Assembly (NCBI GenBank): GCA_964500675.1
Contig: CAZCNY010000002.1
Span: 496,001-560,000 of the forward strand
DNA from: CAMLJR01 sp964500675
GTDB lineage: Bacteria; Pseudomonadota; Gammaproteobacteria; Pseudomonadales; CAMLJR01
Direction: 5' to 3'
DNA: 64,000 nt
Both the position numbers and the translations under genes were made by a program. The notes under the pieces were generated by a model that had not been told where the DNA came from, did not search any database, and saw only the letters and a program-made list of their open reading frames with translations. This document shows positions 1 to 7,102 of this stretch, piece after piece. Position 1 is the first letter of the stretch. The number at the start of each line of letters is the position of its first letter.

Positions 1-4
1 GCGT

Positions 5-277
5 TCAATCCACAAGATCCTCGACTTCAATACGCGTGAGCAAAATATCCTGCGCATGCGCATCGGCGGTGTCGCTGCTCACGTCGATATCGAGCCGCGC
101 GTTCTCCGCGATCGAGCCGCGCGTGCCGTCGATGAAATGCTCGCGAAAATGCTCTGCCGAAATATGCGCAAGCGCGCCGATGCGCACGGCGACCGCGGTG
201 ACGCGCTGCGCATTCTGTTCCGCGGCAAGCGTATCGATTTTGCGCAACAGATCGCGCATCAGTGATAGTTCATGCAT
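5..277 (-). CDS. hypA: Short HypA-type nickel metallochaperone
   Basis: This 90-residue protein resembles the N-terminal nickel-binding domain of HypA, which delivers nickel to the [NiFe]-hydrogenase large subunit. It opens with MHELSL, so the Met-His-Glu nickel site is intact, and has the family's RIGAL segment near residue 33. Canonical HypA is about 113 residues with a zinc ribbon of two CxxC pairs; this protein has no cysteine and stops after a short acidic tail. The ATG follows an AGGAAA ribosome-binding site. It lies on the same strand as the hydrogenase operon but is separated from it by two integron cassettes. Lineages with group 3b hydrogenases may use such short forms; that is inference. 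Confidence 0.82.
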   Translation of the reverse strand: MHELSLMRDLLRKIDTLAAEQNAQRVTAVAVRIGALAHISAEHFREHFIDGTRGSIAENARLDIDVSSDTADAHAQDILLTRIEVEDLVD

Positions 278-433
278 GTGACGTTTCCTTTACCGTAGCC
301 ATGTTCATTGATAGATCGGCGGTAAATTTTAAATGTCAGCCCCGCCTGAAACTGTCTTACGCACACATTTTTAATAGCAGCTAATCGGCCACAGCAGTCG
401 GTCGCAGTTTTTAAAAGCGGACTTTCATTTAAT

Positions 434-490
434 GCCTACAACAGGAGTTGGCGCGCGCGCAGCGTGCGGTAATCCCGTTGCTTGTTAGCC
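434..490 (-). other. attC site of the SdpI cassette (integron recombination site)
   Basis: The site begins one base after the stop codon of the SdpI-like gene. Read on the minus strand it opens with ATGGCTAAC, which is the reverse complement of the bases that start the cassette (GTTAGCCAT at the far side of the gene). That matching of cassette ends is what integron excision and insertion requires. The 57 bases fold into an imperfect hairpin, with arms AACGGG-ATTACCGCACGC and GCGCGCGCCAAC-TCCTGTT and an unpaired base as in known attC sites. The 3' half-site is degenerate (TGTTGTAGGC). Confidence 0.62.
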
Positions 491-491
491 A

Positions 492-821
492 TCATTTGCT
501 CCGTTTTGAAAGGCTGCGAATATAGATAGCCGTTAAACCAAGCGCTGACAAGACTGGCAAAATAAGTACGAGTACGCCGGGAAGCGATTTGCCAGAGGCC
601 AACTCAGGATTTAAACGATAGGAAATTAAAGCGATTCCTGCGGCGAACGTAAGCAAAAAGCCAGCGACTCGATTTGCGCGGAACCAAACCTCGCGATTCG
701 CAAGAGTACCCGCAGTGCGAACGCCATAAAATCGATTGGGTGGAATCAGCTTCAGTGCAAGCGGCGCGGAAAAGACAGCAATTAGTGTAGCCGGTACGAA
801 CATTGAAATTGGTGCGGTCAT
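492..821 (-). CDS. SdpI/YhfL-like membrane protein in an integron cassette
   Basis: This 109-residue integral membrane protein has three predicted hydrophobic segments. Between the first and second it carries the SdpI-family signature, seen here as IPPNRFYGVRT followed by TLANREVWFRANR. SdpI confers immunity to the SdpC toxin in Bacillus, but most family members have no known role, so immunity is only a suggestion. The ATG has a GAGG site five bases upstream and sits just after the attC of the preceding cassette. A second attC starts right after its stop. This layout marks the gene as an integron cassette rather than part of the hydrogenase operon. Confidence 0.75.
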   Translation of the reverse strand: MTAPISMFVPATLIAVFSAPLALKLIPPNRFYGVRTAGTLANREVWFRANRVAGFLLTFAAGIALISYRLNPELASGKSLPGVLVLILPVLSALGLTAIYIRSLSKRSK

Positions 822-834
822 GGCATCCTCGTAT

Positions 835-960
835 GGCTAACGCCAAGTTAACCGGCAGAACGGAGCCGGCCTGCCGTCGGAGTGCTTTGCAGCGGGGCGT
901 AAAATTTGCGAAGCAAATGCCTCGCTGCAAACTGTCCGCGTTGAACGCCTGGTTATGTGC
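835..960 (-). other. attC site between two gene cassettes
   Basis: A 126-base attC site fills the whole gap between the two cassette genes. On the minus strand it opens with CACATAACCAGGCG directly after the upstream gene's TAA and ends with TTAACTTGGCGTTAGCC. The outer arms pair: CAGGCGTTCAACGCGGACAG opposes CTGCCGGTTAACTTGGCG. The variable middle contains further inverted repeats, such as ATTTGC/GCAAAT. The R'' box CACATAAC is the exact reverse complement of GTTATGTG at the start of the 260-residue gene's cassette (1761-1768), as expected for one mobile unit. Confidence 0.85.
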
Positions 961-1743
961 TTACTTAAGCATGTAGCCCAGCCTAGAACTGTCTGACTCA
1001 ACCCAGCCCAGAAAATCTTTCAACAAGTCAAAATTGATTACGTCAATTAGAAAATAATCATTAACGTGCTTACTGTTGCTATTCCTATAGGCATAATTAA
1101 CTTCCAACTGAAAATTGTTTTGTATCCTCGAAGGACGTGACTGGTCGTCAATAGTTACCATGTGGAAATTGTCGAAGGAGTTACAAAGAATTACTGGATA
1201 CTCGACTGTTAGGAATATTTCTGGATTACCCTTTGCACCCTCCGGTATTATCGAGTTTCCCCATCGATTTGACACCAAAGCGTTTAGACATTGGTTCAAC
1301 GCCTTATACATGACTTCGTTTTCTTGGTCTCTCCCCGTCTCGCCAGCAAACAATTTGGCAACATTTCCATTTGTAGCCAAATATCGATGCTCTTCTGTGA
1401 GGGTGTTGTTTTCGCGAAGACTGGTCTTTGCCACTAGCCATTCTCTGGTAGATTTCCTATCCTTCTTATCAAACCAAAATACAACCTTATTCGGAATGTA
1501 CTTGCATTCAATATACAACTTGAAATTAATTGTTCCCCGGCGCTGACCAAAGCTACCAAAAGAATAAGGAATTGCCTTCTCCGCAACTAGATCTATTTCT
1601 CTAGGCTTGTTGGTGGATGAGTCCATGTAGTACGGACTTATCAAGGTGTGCCAACCAAGCTCTTTTAATTTATTTACAACTTTGCAATGAAAGCTATTTC
1701 CGCTCTTCTGAATAATATCTTCTACACTTTTATCGACACTCAT
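961..1743 (-). CDS. PD-(D/E)XK nuclease-like protein in an integron cassette
   Basis: This 260-residue protein was not recognised as a named family. Its N-terminal third has the layout of PD-(D/E)XK nucleases: a helix around GNSFHCKVVNKLKELGW, then REIDLVAEK (acidic D) and about 30 residues later LYIECKY (the E-x-K pair). This resembles restriction-endonuclease-like and Holliday-junction-resolvase-like folds. The gene is AT-rich compared with all its neighbours and uses different codons, so it was probably acquired recently. It is bounded by matching integron recombination boxes. Anti-phage defence is plausible because nuclease-fold proteins are frequent cassette cargo, but nothing else here supports it. 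Its C-terminal half is unassigned. Confidence 0.72.
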   Translation of the reverse strand: MSVDKSVEDIIQKSGNSFHCKVVNKLKELGWHTLISPYYMDSSTNKPREIDLVAEKAIPYSFGSFGQRRGTINFKLYIECKYIPNKVVFWFDKKDRKSTREWLVAKTSLRENNTLTEEHRYLATNGNVAKLFAGETGRDQENEVMYKALNQCLNALVSNRWGNSIIPEGAKGNPEIFLTVEYPVILCNSFDNFHMVTIDDQSRPSRIQNNFQLEVNYAYRNSNSKHVNDYFLIDVINFDLLKDFLGWVESDSSRLGYMLK

Positions 1744-2100
1744 ACTGATTATCCAAATTACACATAACTAGTTAGTAAACAGACGCGTCTGTTGATTTTG
1801 GTTTTTGGCGACAAAAGCGGGTACGTCTGTTCATATGGTCCCGGCAAGCTCTTGTGGTTTTTGTTTGGAGGCCGCGCCAGCCCTGAGGTGGATAACTGTT
1901 CCTAGTTACCGTCAAAATTAAACGGACTCGGTTTATTTGTCCAGCCGGACGCAACGGATAGCGCTGCTTATCGTATAAGAGGTTGAATGGAATTGAACGA
2001 CCGCTTTGGATGTGCTTGGCAAAGCCGAATGAACGGTGGCTAAGGTCGAGCAAGAGTCAGATAGGTCTCCGATCTAAATGTTCGCTCCTGGCTGCCGATT
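1744..2100. other. Non-coding gap upstream of the cassettes
   Basis: This 357-base stretch between the maturation protease gene and the first cassette has no convincing gene. A 93-codon open frame at 1772-2053 (minus) has no recognisable domain and an arginine-rich low-complexity composition. The left end contains two perfect palindromes: TAACTAGTTA at 1765-1774 and AACAGACGCGTCTGTT at 1778-1793. A second ACGTCTGTT copy lies near 1821. The right end is probably the 3' flank of the hydrogenase operon before the cassettes were inserted. Confidence 0.5.
1761..1910 (-). repeat. Possible third, degenerate attC site
   Basis: Read on the minus strand, arms TAACTAGGAACAG (about 1908-1896) and CTGTTTACTAACTAGTTATG (about 1782-1763) are largely complementary. 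The right arm ends in the GTTATG box that begins the nuclease cassette. The length of about 150 bases is at or beyond the top of the attC range, and the central part was not folded. It could instead be an attI-like site or chance complementarity. Confidence 0.3.
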
Positions 2101-2592
2101 TCAGGCTTTAGATAATAAAGAGTGTGTGTTGGAGTCATTGGGTGTTTCGCATAATTCGGTACTGAGTTCAATGATTAGTTGCGCGGCGACGGTTTGTACT
2201 TTTTCGGTTAAGCGATCGCCCATCGCGAAATTGTCGCCTTCGATGCCGATCACAATTAACTTTTTTGGCAGCGAGTCGAGTGTGCGGCCGAGTTCGATCG
2301 CTTCGGCGAGGCCGAAGGTGTGGCTCGAATAGCCGGCTTCGGTCGGAAGATTTTCAGTCAGCGCATTCACGCGAATCACCGTGCCCGGTTCGCCGCAGCC
2401 GCGCAGGGCATCGATAACATACACAGTGCTGGCATCGCGCCAGGCATCGAGTAAATCCAAACCGTCGGCGACATTCGGAATGGTTTTAATGTTTGGCAAC
2501 TGTTGATCGCGCAACATTTTGACAATCCAGGGGCCAACGCCATCATCGCCGCGCCATTCGTTACCGATGCCGATGACGAGCGTTGTCTTCAT
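2101..2592 (-). CDS. [NiFe]-hydrogenase maturation endopeptidase (HycI/HyaD-like, M52)
   Basis: This 163-residue protease removes the C-terminal tail of the hydrogenase large subunit after nickel insertion. It begins MKTTLVIGIGNEWRGDDGVGP, the family's G-x-G-N-x-x-x-x-D-D-G motif, whose Glu and Asp bind nickel. A second conserved stretch, VYVIDALRG, lies near residue 62. SSHTFGL near 95 carries the conserved His. The start chosen is the ATG at 2592, which overlaps the hydA stop by four bases; a longer upstream frame lacks homology. The last about 20 residues are polar and look dispensable. It is the last gene of the hyd operon before the cassette insertion. Confidence 0.9.
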   Translation of the reverse strand: MKTTLVIGIGNEWRGDDGVGPWIVKMLRDQQLPNIKTIPNVADGLDLLDAWRDASTVYVIDALRGCGEPGTVIRVNALTENLPTEAGYSSHTFGLAEAIELGRTLDSLPKKLIVIGIEGDNFAMGDRLTEKVQTVAAQLIIELSTELCETPNDSNTHSLLSKA

Positions 2593-3932
2593 TGCCGCGC
2601 GCCGCGATCGACGGTCAGTTTCAGAAAATGCGCCGAGCACGAAATGCACGGATCGAAATTGCGGATCACGTGTTCGCAACCCGCGCGCAAATCATCGTCG
2701 TTCAATTGCAAATTATTCTGCACGAATTGTCGCAGATCGCTTTCGATCGCGGTTTGATTGACCGATGTGGGCGCAACGATTTTTGCTGCGGTAATCAAAC
2801 CCGCGTCGTCGATGCTGTAGCGATGAAAACAACTGCCGCGCGGTGCTTCGGTGCAGCCATAGCCGGTTCCTGCACGCGCTTCGATTTCAACGTAAGGGCG
2901 ATCCGGTGTTTGATACGCTTCGATAATGCGCGCGGCTTCTTCGAACGCGAACAGCACTTCAACGCAACGCAATTGAATAGTGCGATAGGGATTACGCCAC
3001 GCGGTTTCGAGACCATAGGTTTTCACGGCGGCGCGCGCCAGCGGTGTGAAATGTTGTTGGTTGAGCGCAAATCGTGCAGCGGGTCCGAGATAGACAGTCG
3101 GTCCGAGATAGACAGCCGGTGTTACTTCGTTGTCGATAACACGATCGCTATTACGGCGTTTGCTGTGCAGCGCGGTCGAATGCGGCACCTGATGTTCGAC
3201 CAGCACGCTTTCATAGTCGCGAATATCGACATCGACGCCGCTGGTCGAAGCGAAGCGACCCTCATTGAACGGATATTCATTGACGTGCTGCAGTGCGAAT
3301 AATTCGTGCGCGACCTGCAGATCGGGAAAATTTAACGTGCCGGTCAATTGCAACAATTTTTGCATGGCGCCAATCGCCCAATCGATGTCGCTGCGCAGCG
3401 CTAGCAAATCATCGCGTTTGGGTAATTTATAAAAACCGCCGACGCGCACATTGATCGGATGAATTTCGCGCCCGCCGAGCAAACGCAAAATACGATTGCC
3501 GATGGCTTTGATACGCAGCGCGGTTTGCACGGGTTCGGGGTGATCCTTCGCCATCGCCATGGCATCGGGATAGCCGAGAAAATCGGGCAGATGCAGCATC
3601 GCCACGTGCAGCACATGGCTCTCGACCCATTCGCCGCAATACAGCAGGCGGCGCAATTCGCGCAGCGGGCCGTCTATTTTCACGCCGCAGGCATCCTCCA
3701 TCGCATGCGCCGCGCTCATCATGTACGCGACGGGGCAGATGCCGCAGATGCGCGAGGTGATATCGACCGCTTCGGTGAAATGACGGCCGCGCAGCAGCGC
3801 TTCGAAAAATCGCGGTGGCTCGAAGATATTCAATTCGACGCGGCTGACATGGTTGCCGTCGAACGTGATATGCAGACGCGCTTCGCCCTCGACACGCGCG
3901 ATGTAATCGACATCGATCGTTCTAGTCGTCAT
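2589..3932 (-). CDS. hydA: Group 3b [NiFe]-hydrogenase large (alpha) subunit
   Basis: This 447-residue catalytic subunit carries the NiFe(CN)2CO site. The L1 motif RICGICP lies near residue 60 and the L2 motif DPCISCSAH near 428; each provides two cysteines to the metal centre. A 12-residue tail after the L2 His fits processing by the adjacent endopeptidase. The ATG at 3932 follows GAAGGA; a TTG six codons upstream also opens the frame but is less likely. The start overlaps the extended 3' end of the small-subunit frame. Residues near 280 contain a duplicated VYLGPT hexapeptide from an 18-base tandem duplication. Group 3b enzymes reversibly couple NADPH and H2 in the cytoplasm. Confidence 0.93.
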   Translation of the reverse strand: MTTRTIDVDYIARVEGEARLHITFDGNHVSRVELNIFEPPRFFEALLRGRHFTEAVDITSRICGICPVAYMMSAAHAMEDACGVKIDGPLRELRRLLYCGEWVESHVLHVAMLHLPDFLGYPDAMAMAKDHPEPVQTALRIKAIGNRILRLLGGREIHPINVRVGGFYKLPKRDDLLALRSDIDWAIGAMQKLLQLTGTLNFPDLQVAHELFALQHVNEYPFNEGRFASTSGVDVDIRDYESVLVEHQVPHSTALHSKRRNSDRVIDNEVTPAVYLGPTVYLGPAARFALNQQHFTPLARAAVKTYGLETAWRNPYRTIQLRCVEVLFAFEEAARIIEAYQTPDRPYVEIEARAGTGYGCTEAPRGSCFHRYSIDDAGLITAAKIVAPTSVNQTAIESDLRQFVQNNLQLNDDDLRAGCEHVIRNFDPCISCSAHFLKLTVDRGARQ

Positions 3933-4896
3933 CGCTGCTTCCTTCTTCAATCGAGTCCGACTCGATTGATTTACTAGTGGCCCTCACCCCTAACCCCTCT
4001 CCCGCAGGGAGAGGGGAAAATAAATCAATCGAGTCCGACCACATTGAACAGACCCCATTGAACAAATTATTCCCCTCTCCCCGCGGGAGAGGGGCAGGGG
4101 TGAGAGCAAATATCTTTTCATTTTCTTGACGAAATTCCGGTGCCCATGCGTTGAAAGTGCTGTACAACCGTTGCAGCGAGTTACTGCTGGCGCCGAGCTG
4201 CCGCAGGGGTATGAGCAGCGACGCCGTTGGATTTTCCTTCGGGCCATAACAACCGTAGCAGCCGCGATCATAACCGGGGCACAGCGCGCCGCAACCGCCG
4301 TGCGTGACCGGGCCGAGACATGGCGTGCCGTGCGCGACCATCACGCAGACATGACCCGCGCGTTTGCATTCGACGCAGACACTGTGCGCGGCGACGGCGG
4401 GGCGGCGATCGTTGACGAAGGCGTTGATGACTTCGAGTAATTGCTGTTTGTTGATCGGGCAGCCGCGTAATTCAAAATCGACATCGACGTGATCGGCAAT
4501 CGCGGTCGATGTCGCGAGCGACGACAGAAATTGTGGGCTTGGATAAACATACGCGGCGTACTCGTCGGCGTCGGCGAAATTGCGCAGCGCTTGAATACCG
4601 CCCGCTGTCGCGCACGCGCCGATGGTGACGAGTCTGCGCGATTGCGCGCGAATCGTTTTTATCAACGCGATATGTTCGGGCGCGCTGATCGAACCTTCGA
4701 CCAGCGATAAATCGTACGGGCCCGCGCGCATTGCGCTGCTCGCTTCGGGAAACCACGCGATATCGATCGCGTCGGCCACCGCTAAAATTTCTGCTTCGCA
4801 ATCGAGCAAACTCAACTGGCAGCCGTCGCACGAAGCGAATTTCCATACCGCGAGCGTGGGGCGGTTTTTAATTTTCGTTGCGTTCGCGCTTGTCAA
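3922..4896 (-). CDS. hydD: Group 3b [NiFe]-hydrogenase small (delta) subunit with repeat-derived tail
   Basis: This 324-residue subunit holds the proximal Fe-S clusters that pass electrons between the NiFe site and the flavin subunit. It shows SCDGCQLSLL near residue 20, TIGACATAGG near 94, CVECK, and a cysteine-rich CPGYDRGCYGCYGP. No ATG fits. The TTG at 4896 has GGAG eight bases upstream and lies just after the hydG stop; upstream codons overlap hydG. The family domain ends around EFRQENEKIF. The remaining roughly 60 residues are translated from a REP-like inverted repeat and read LTPAPLPRGEG and SPLPAGEGLG. The frame runs 11 bases into hydA. Confidence 0.88.
   Translation of the reverse strand: MTSANATKIKNRPTLAVWKFASCDGCQLSLLDCEAEILAVADAIDIAWFPEASSAMRAGPYDLSLVEGSISAPEHIALIKTIRAQSRRLVTIGACATAGGIQALRNFADADEYAAYVYPSPQFLSSLATSTAIADHVDVDFELRGCPINKQQLLEVINAFVNDRRPAVAAHSVCVECKRAGHVCVMVAHGTPCLGPVTHGGCGALCPGYDRGCYGCYGPKENPTASLLIPLRQLGASSNSLQRLYSTFNAWAPEFRQENEKIFALTPAPLPRGEGNNLFNGVCSMWSDSIDLFSPLPAGEGLGVRATSKSIESDSIEEGSSDDD
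3947..4106. repeat. REP-like inverted repeat pair at the hydD/hydA junction
   Basis: Two GC-rich hairpin-forming blocks face each other. One at about 3980-4016 contains CCCCTAACCCCTCTCCC and GGGAGAGGGG. The other at about 4071-4106 is the same motif inverted. The first is bracketed by GACTCGATTGATTTA (3958-3972) and TAAATCAATCGAGTC (4021-4035), perfect 15-base inverted repeats, with a further CAATCGAGTC copy at 3948. CATTGAACA is also duplicated between the blocks. Such CCCTCACCCC...GGGAGAGGG elements are common intergenic repeats in beta- and gammaproteobacteria. This one lies inside the small-subunit reading frame. Confidence 0.8.
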
Positions 4897-4898
4897 AA

Positions 4899-5732
4899 TT
4901 AAAGCTCCGCAATAGCCAAGCGGCCGTGCAAACGATCGAAGCGAAACACCGGGCCGTCGCGGCAGACAAAATGCGGACCGTAAAAACAATGGCCGCAGTA
5001 GCCGACCGCGCATTGCATGTTGCGCTCCATCGACAGCCAGATCGTATCGGCCGATAAGCCTTTCTGCTGCAATCCGATCGCGGTAAAGCGCATCATCACT
5101 TCGGGACCGCAGATCACGGCGCGCGTGCGCACGGGATCGATTTTCAATATCGGCAGCAAATGCGTAACGGGGCCCGCGTGTCCGTGCCAATTGGCGTCGG
5201 CATGATCGACGGTGACGTGCACGTTTATATCGGGCGCGTTTTTCCAGCGCGCGATAGCGTCCGCATAAATCAATTGCTCGGGTGAGCGCGCGCCGTAAAC
5301 AATATCGATATGGCCGTAATCGCTTCGATGCGCGAGTATCCATTCGACGAGCGGACGTAGCGGCGCAATGCCGAGCCCGCCCGCAACAACGATCATGTCG
5401 TTGCCGCGCAATGCATCCACCGGCCAGCTTTTGCCGAACGGGCCGCGCACGCCGACAATCGCGCCCGCCTCAAGCGCGTGCAATTGCTGCGTGACGCTGC
5501 TGACAGCGCGAAGCGTGTGCAAGACGCTGCCGTCGGGGCCTTCACCGCAAATTGAAATGGCGACATCGCCGTGCCCGAAACAATAAATCATATTGAATTG
5601 ACCGGGCAGAAATGCGGGAGCAGCAGCGCCGTTTTGCGGTGCAATTTCCCAGCTAAAAACATCCGCGGTATCGCGCCGCACATGGCGTATCAGCCACGGC
5701 TCGGGAAACCATGGATTCGCCGCGCTGCTCAC
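4899..5732 (-). CDS. hydG: Group 3b hydrogenase FAD/NAD(P)-binding (gamma) subunit
   Basis: This 277-residue diaphorase-type subunit belongs to the ferredoxin-NADP reductase superfamily. It passes electrons between the hydrogenase Fe-S chain and NAD(P). It has a flavin-binding segment near residue 45 (LPGQFNMIYCFG), a nucleotide-binding VVAGGLGIAPLRPLVE near 118, and a C-terminal CAVGYCGHCFYGPHFVCRDGPVF that supplies the [2Fe-2S] cysteines. The GTG at 5732 was chosen because it overlaps the hydB stop as GTGA and directly precedes the conserved region; the longer upstream frame covers hydB. The small subunit starts three bases after its stop. Confidence 0.9.
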   Translation of the reverse strand: MSSAANPWFPEPWLIRHVRRDTADVFSWEIAPQNGAAAPAFLPGQFNMIYCFGHGDVAISICGEGPDGSVLHTLRAVSSVTQQLHALEAGAIVGVRGPFGKSWPVDALRGNDMIVVAGGLGIAPLRPLVEWILAHRSDYGHIDIVYGARSPEQLIYADAIARWKNAPDINVHVTVDHADANWHGHAGPVTHLLPILKIDPVRTRAVICGPEVMMRFTAIGLQQKGLSADTIWLSMERNMQCAVGYCGHCFYGPHFVCRDGPVFRFDRLHGRLAIAEL

Positions 5733-6901
5733 GATTTTTTCTCCGCGGTAGTTTCTCCGTCGGTCGAACGAATGGCCGCGACTTCCTCGGTTAAATCGAT
5801 GCCGGGTGGACACCAGGTAATACAGCGGCCGCAACCGACGCAACCCGATGTGTCGAATTGATCGATCCAGCCCGCGAGTTTATGTGTGAGCCAATGCCGG
5901 TAGCGCGCTGCCGTGCTCACGCGCGTGCTGCTTCCTATTGTGTTAATAGCGCCAGCGATATGCGTGAAATCTTGCGTGAAACACGACGCCCAATAGCGTT
6001 CGCGCTGCGTGTGTTCGCCATCGAGACTGGTGACATCCTCGACCGTGGAGCAGAAACACGTCGGGCACACCGCCGTGCAATTGCCGCAGCTCACGCAGCG
6101 CTGCGCGACGTCTTCCCAGCGCGGATGCGTGGCGTTGTCATAGAGCAGCGTTTTGATATCGCGCGTATCCATGTCGCGGCCCATCATCGCCGCGGTGGCA
6201 TCCATCAATACATCAACTTCTTCGCGGTCGATCGCGGTGGCGGGAGATAGCGGCAATTCCGCGAGTATTTCCGCGCCGAGTGCGCTGCCCGCCGCGATCA
6301 AAAAATCGTGGCGATCATCGTCGAGCAATTCGGTCAGTACGAGATCGTAATGCGCGGTGACGCGCGGACCGGTATTCATCGACACGCAAAAACAATTGGC
6401 GCCGGCCGTGCTGCAATTGACGGCGACGGTGAAAATATTTTCGCGCCGCTCCGCGTAACGAGGGTCGATGCGATCGCCGCCGATAAACACGCGGTCCTGA
6501 ATCGCAATCGCATGCAACTCGCACGAGCGCACGCCGATGAATGCACGCTTGGGTGTCGGTTCGGCAATTTCTTCGCTGCGAAAACCGGCGCCGTCGCGCT
6601 GCGCGCGCCACAGCGTTTCATGCGACGGGAACAGATATTTTTTCCACGAGTGCGGTCCAACCACATAATTGAAAAAAGCGCGATCATGCGGCGCGGTTGT
6701 GGCGCGCTCGATGCGATAGCGGCCGCCGGCGTGTTCATCGTGCCAACCGATCGGCAACTCCGCTGCCGACGTCAGCGTATCGTAGACGATCGCCCGATCG
6801 CGCACGCGCGGTCCGACGACTTCGTAGCCGCGCCGCTGCAACGCCGCGAGCAGTGTGTCGAAACCAGCGGCATTGAGCAGATATTGGCTTTCGTTATTCA
6901 T
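5729..6901 (-). CDS. hydB: Group 3b hydrogenase [4Fe-4S] (beta) subunit
   Basis: This 390-residue iron-sulfur subunit is the first gene of the hydBGDA operon, the same order as in Pyrococcus sulfhydrogenase. Two ferredoxin-like clusters lie in the C-terminal half: CVSCGNCTAVCPTC near residue 268 and CVGCGRCITWCPPG near 355. The N-terminal half, with FIGVRSCELHAIAIQD near 120, matches the family's conserved region. The ATG at 6901 has no clear Shine-Dalgarno. The promoter must lie in the 201-base divergent gap shared with Hsp20. A weak GGTAATAA-like -10 lies just upstream, and the FNR-like box is about 105 bases upstream. Confidence 0.9.
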   Translation of the reverse strand: MNNESQYLLNAAGFDTLLAALQRRGYEVVGPRVRDRAIVYDTLTSAAELPIGWHDEHAGGRYRIERATTAPHDRAFFNYVVGPHSWKKYLFPSHETLWRAQRDGAGFRSEEIAEPTPKRAFIGVRSCELHAIAIQDRVFIGGDRIDPRYAERRENIFTVAVNCSTAGANCFCVSMNTGPRVTAHYDLVLTELLDDDRHDFLIAAGSALGAEILAELPLSPATAIDREEVDVLMDATAAMMGRDMDTRDIKTLLYDNATHPRWEDVAQRCVSCGNCTAVCPTCFCSTVEDVTSLDGEHTQRERYWASCFTQDFTHIAGAINTIGSSTRVSTAARYRHWLTHKLAGWIDQFDTSGCVGCGRCITWCPPGIDLTEEVAAIRSTDGETTAEKKS

Positions 6902-7004
6902 GTCGAATGGTTCATTTATTACCGTACTGTTATGCCCGTAATGTTTTAAACAGCACCGAGTTCCGCGCCATTTTGCCCAGTTGATGGGGGCGTACGCAAT
7001 CGGT

Positions 7005-7045
7005 TTGATTTAGGTCATACCGTATTTATGCTTGCTTGTTATGCT
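7005..7045 (+). promoter_or_regulatory. FNR/Anr-like box and -10 element upstream of Hsp20
   Basis: TTGAT-TTAG-GTCAT at 7005-7018 matches the FNR/Anr consensus TTGAT-N4-ATCAA perfectly in the left half and at three of five bases in the right. A -10-like TATGCT lies at 7040-7045. A start about seven bases further on would put the box centre near -41, the class II activator position. The divergent hydrogenase promoter starts from the same gap. Spacing and match support oxygen-responsive control, but the right half-site is weak. Confidence 0.5.
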
Positions 7046-7102
7046 TTGGGTGGGTTTTGCGCTGATAGCGTGATTAATTGATCTGTTTAGGAGGCAACTA
7101 AA

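Noticed and set aside
1772..2053. A 93-codon minus-strand frame upstream of the nuclease cassette
   Set aside because: No recognisable domain, arginine-rich low-complexity composition and overlap with the putative attC arms; probably not translated.
3922..5343. A 473-codon frame covering the hydrogenase small subunit and much of the flavin subunit gene
   Set aside because: The first 149 codons overlap hydG in another frame and have no hydrogenase similarity; the TTG at 4896 with GGAG fits the start.
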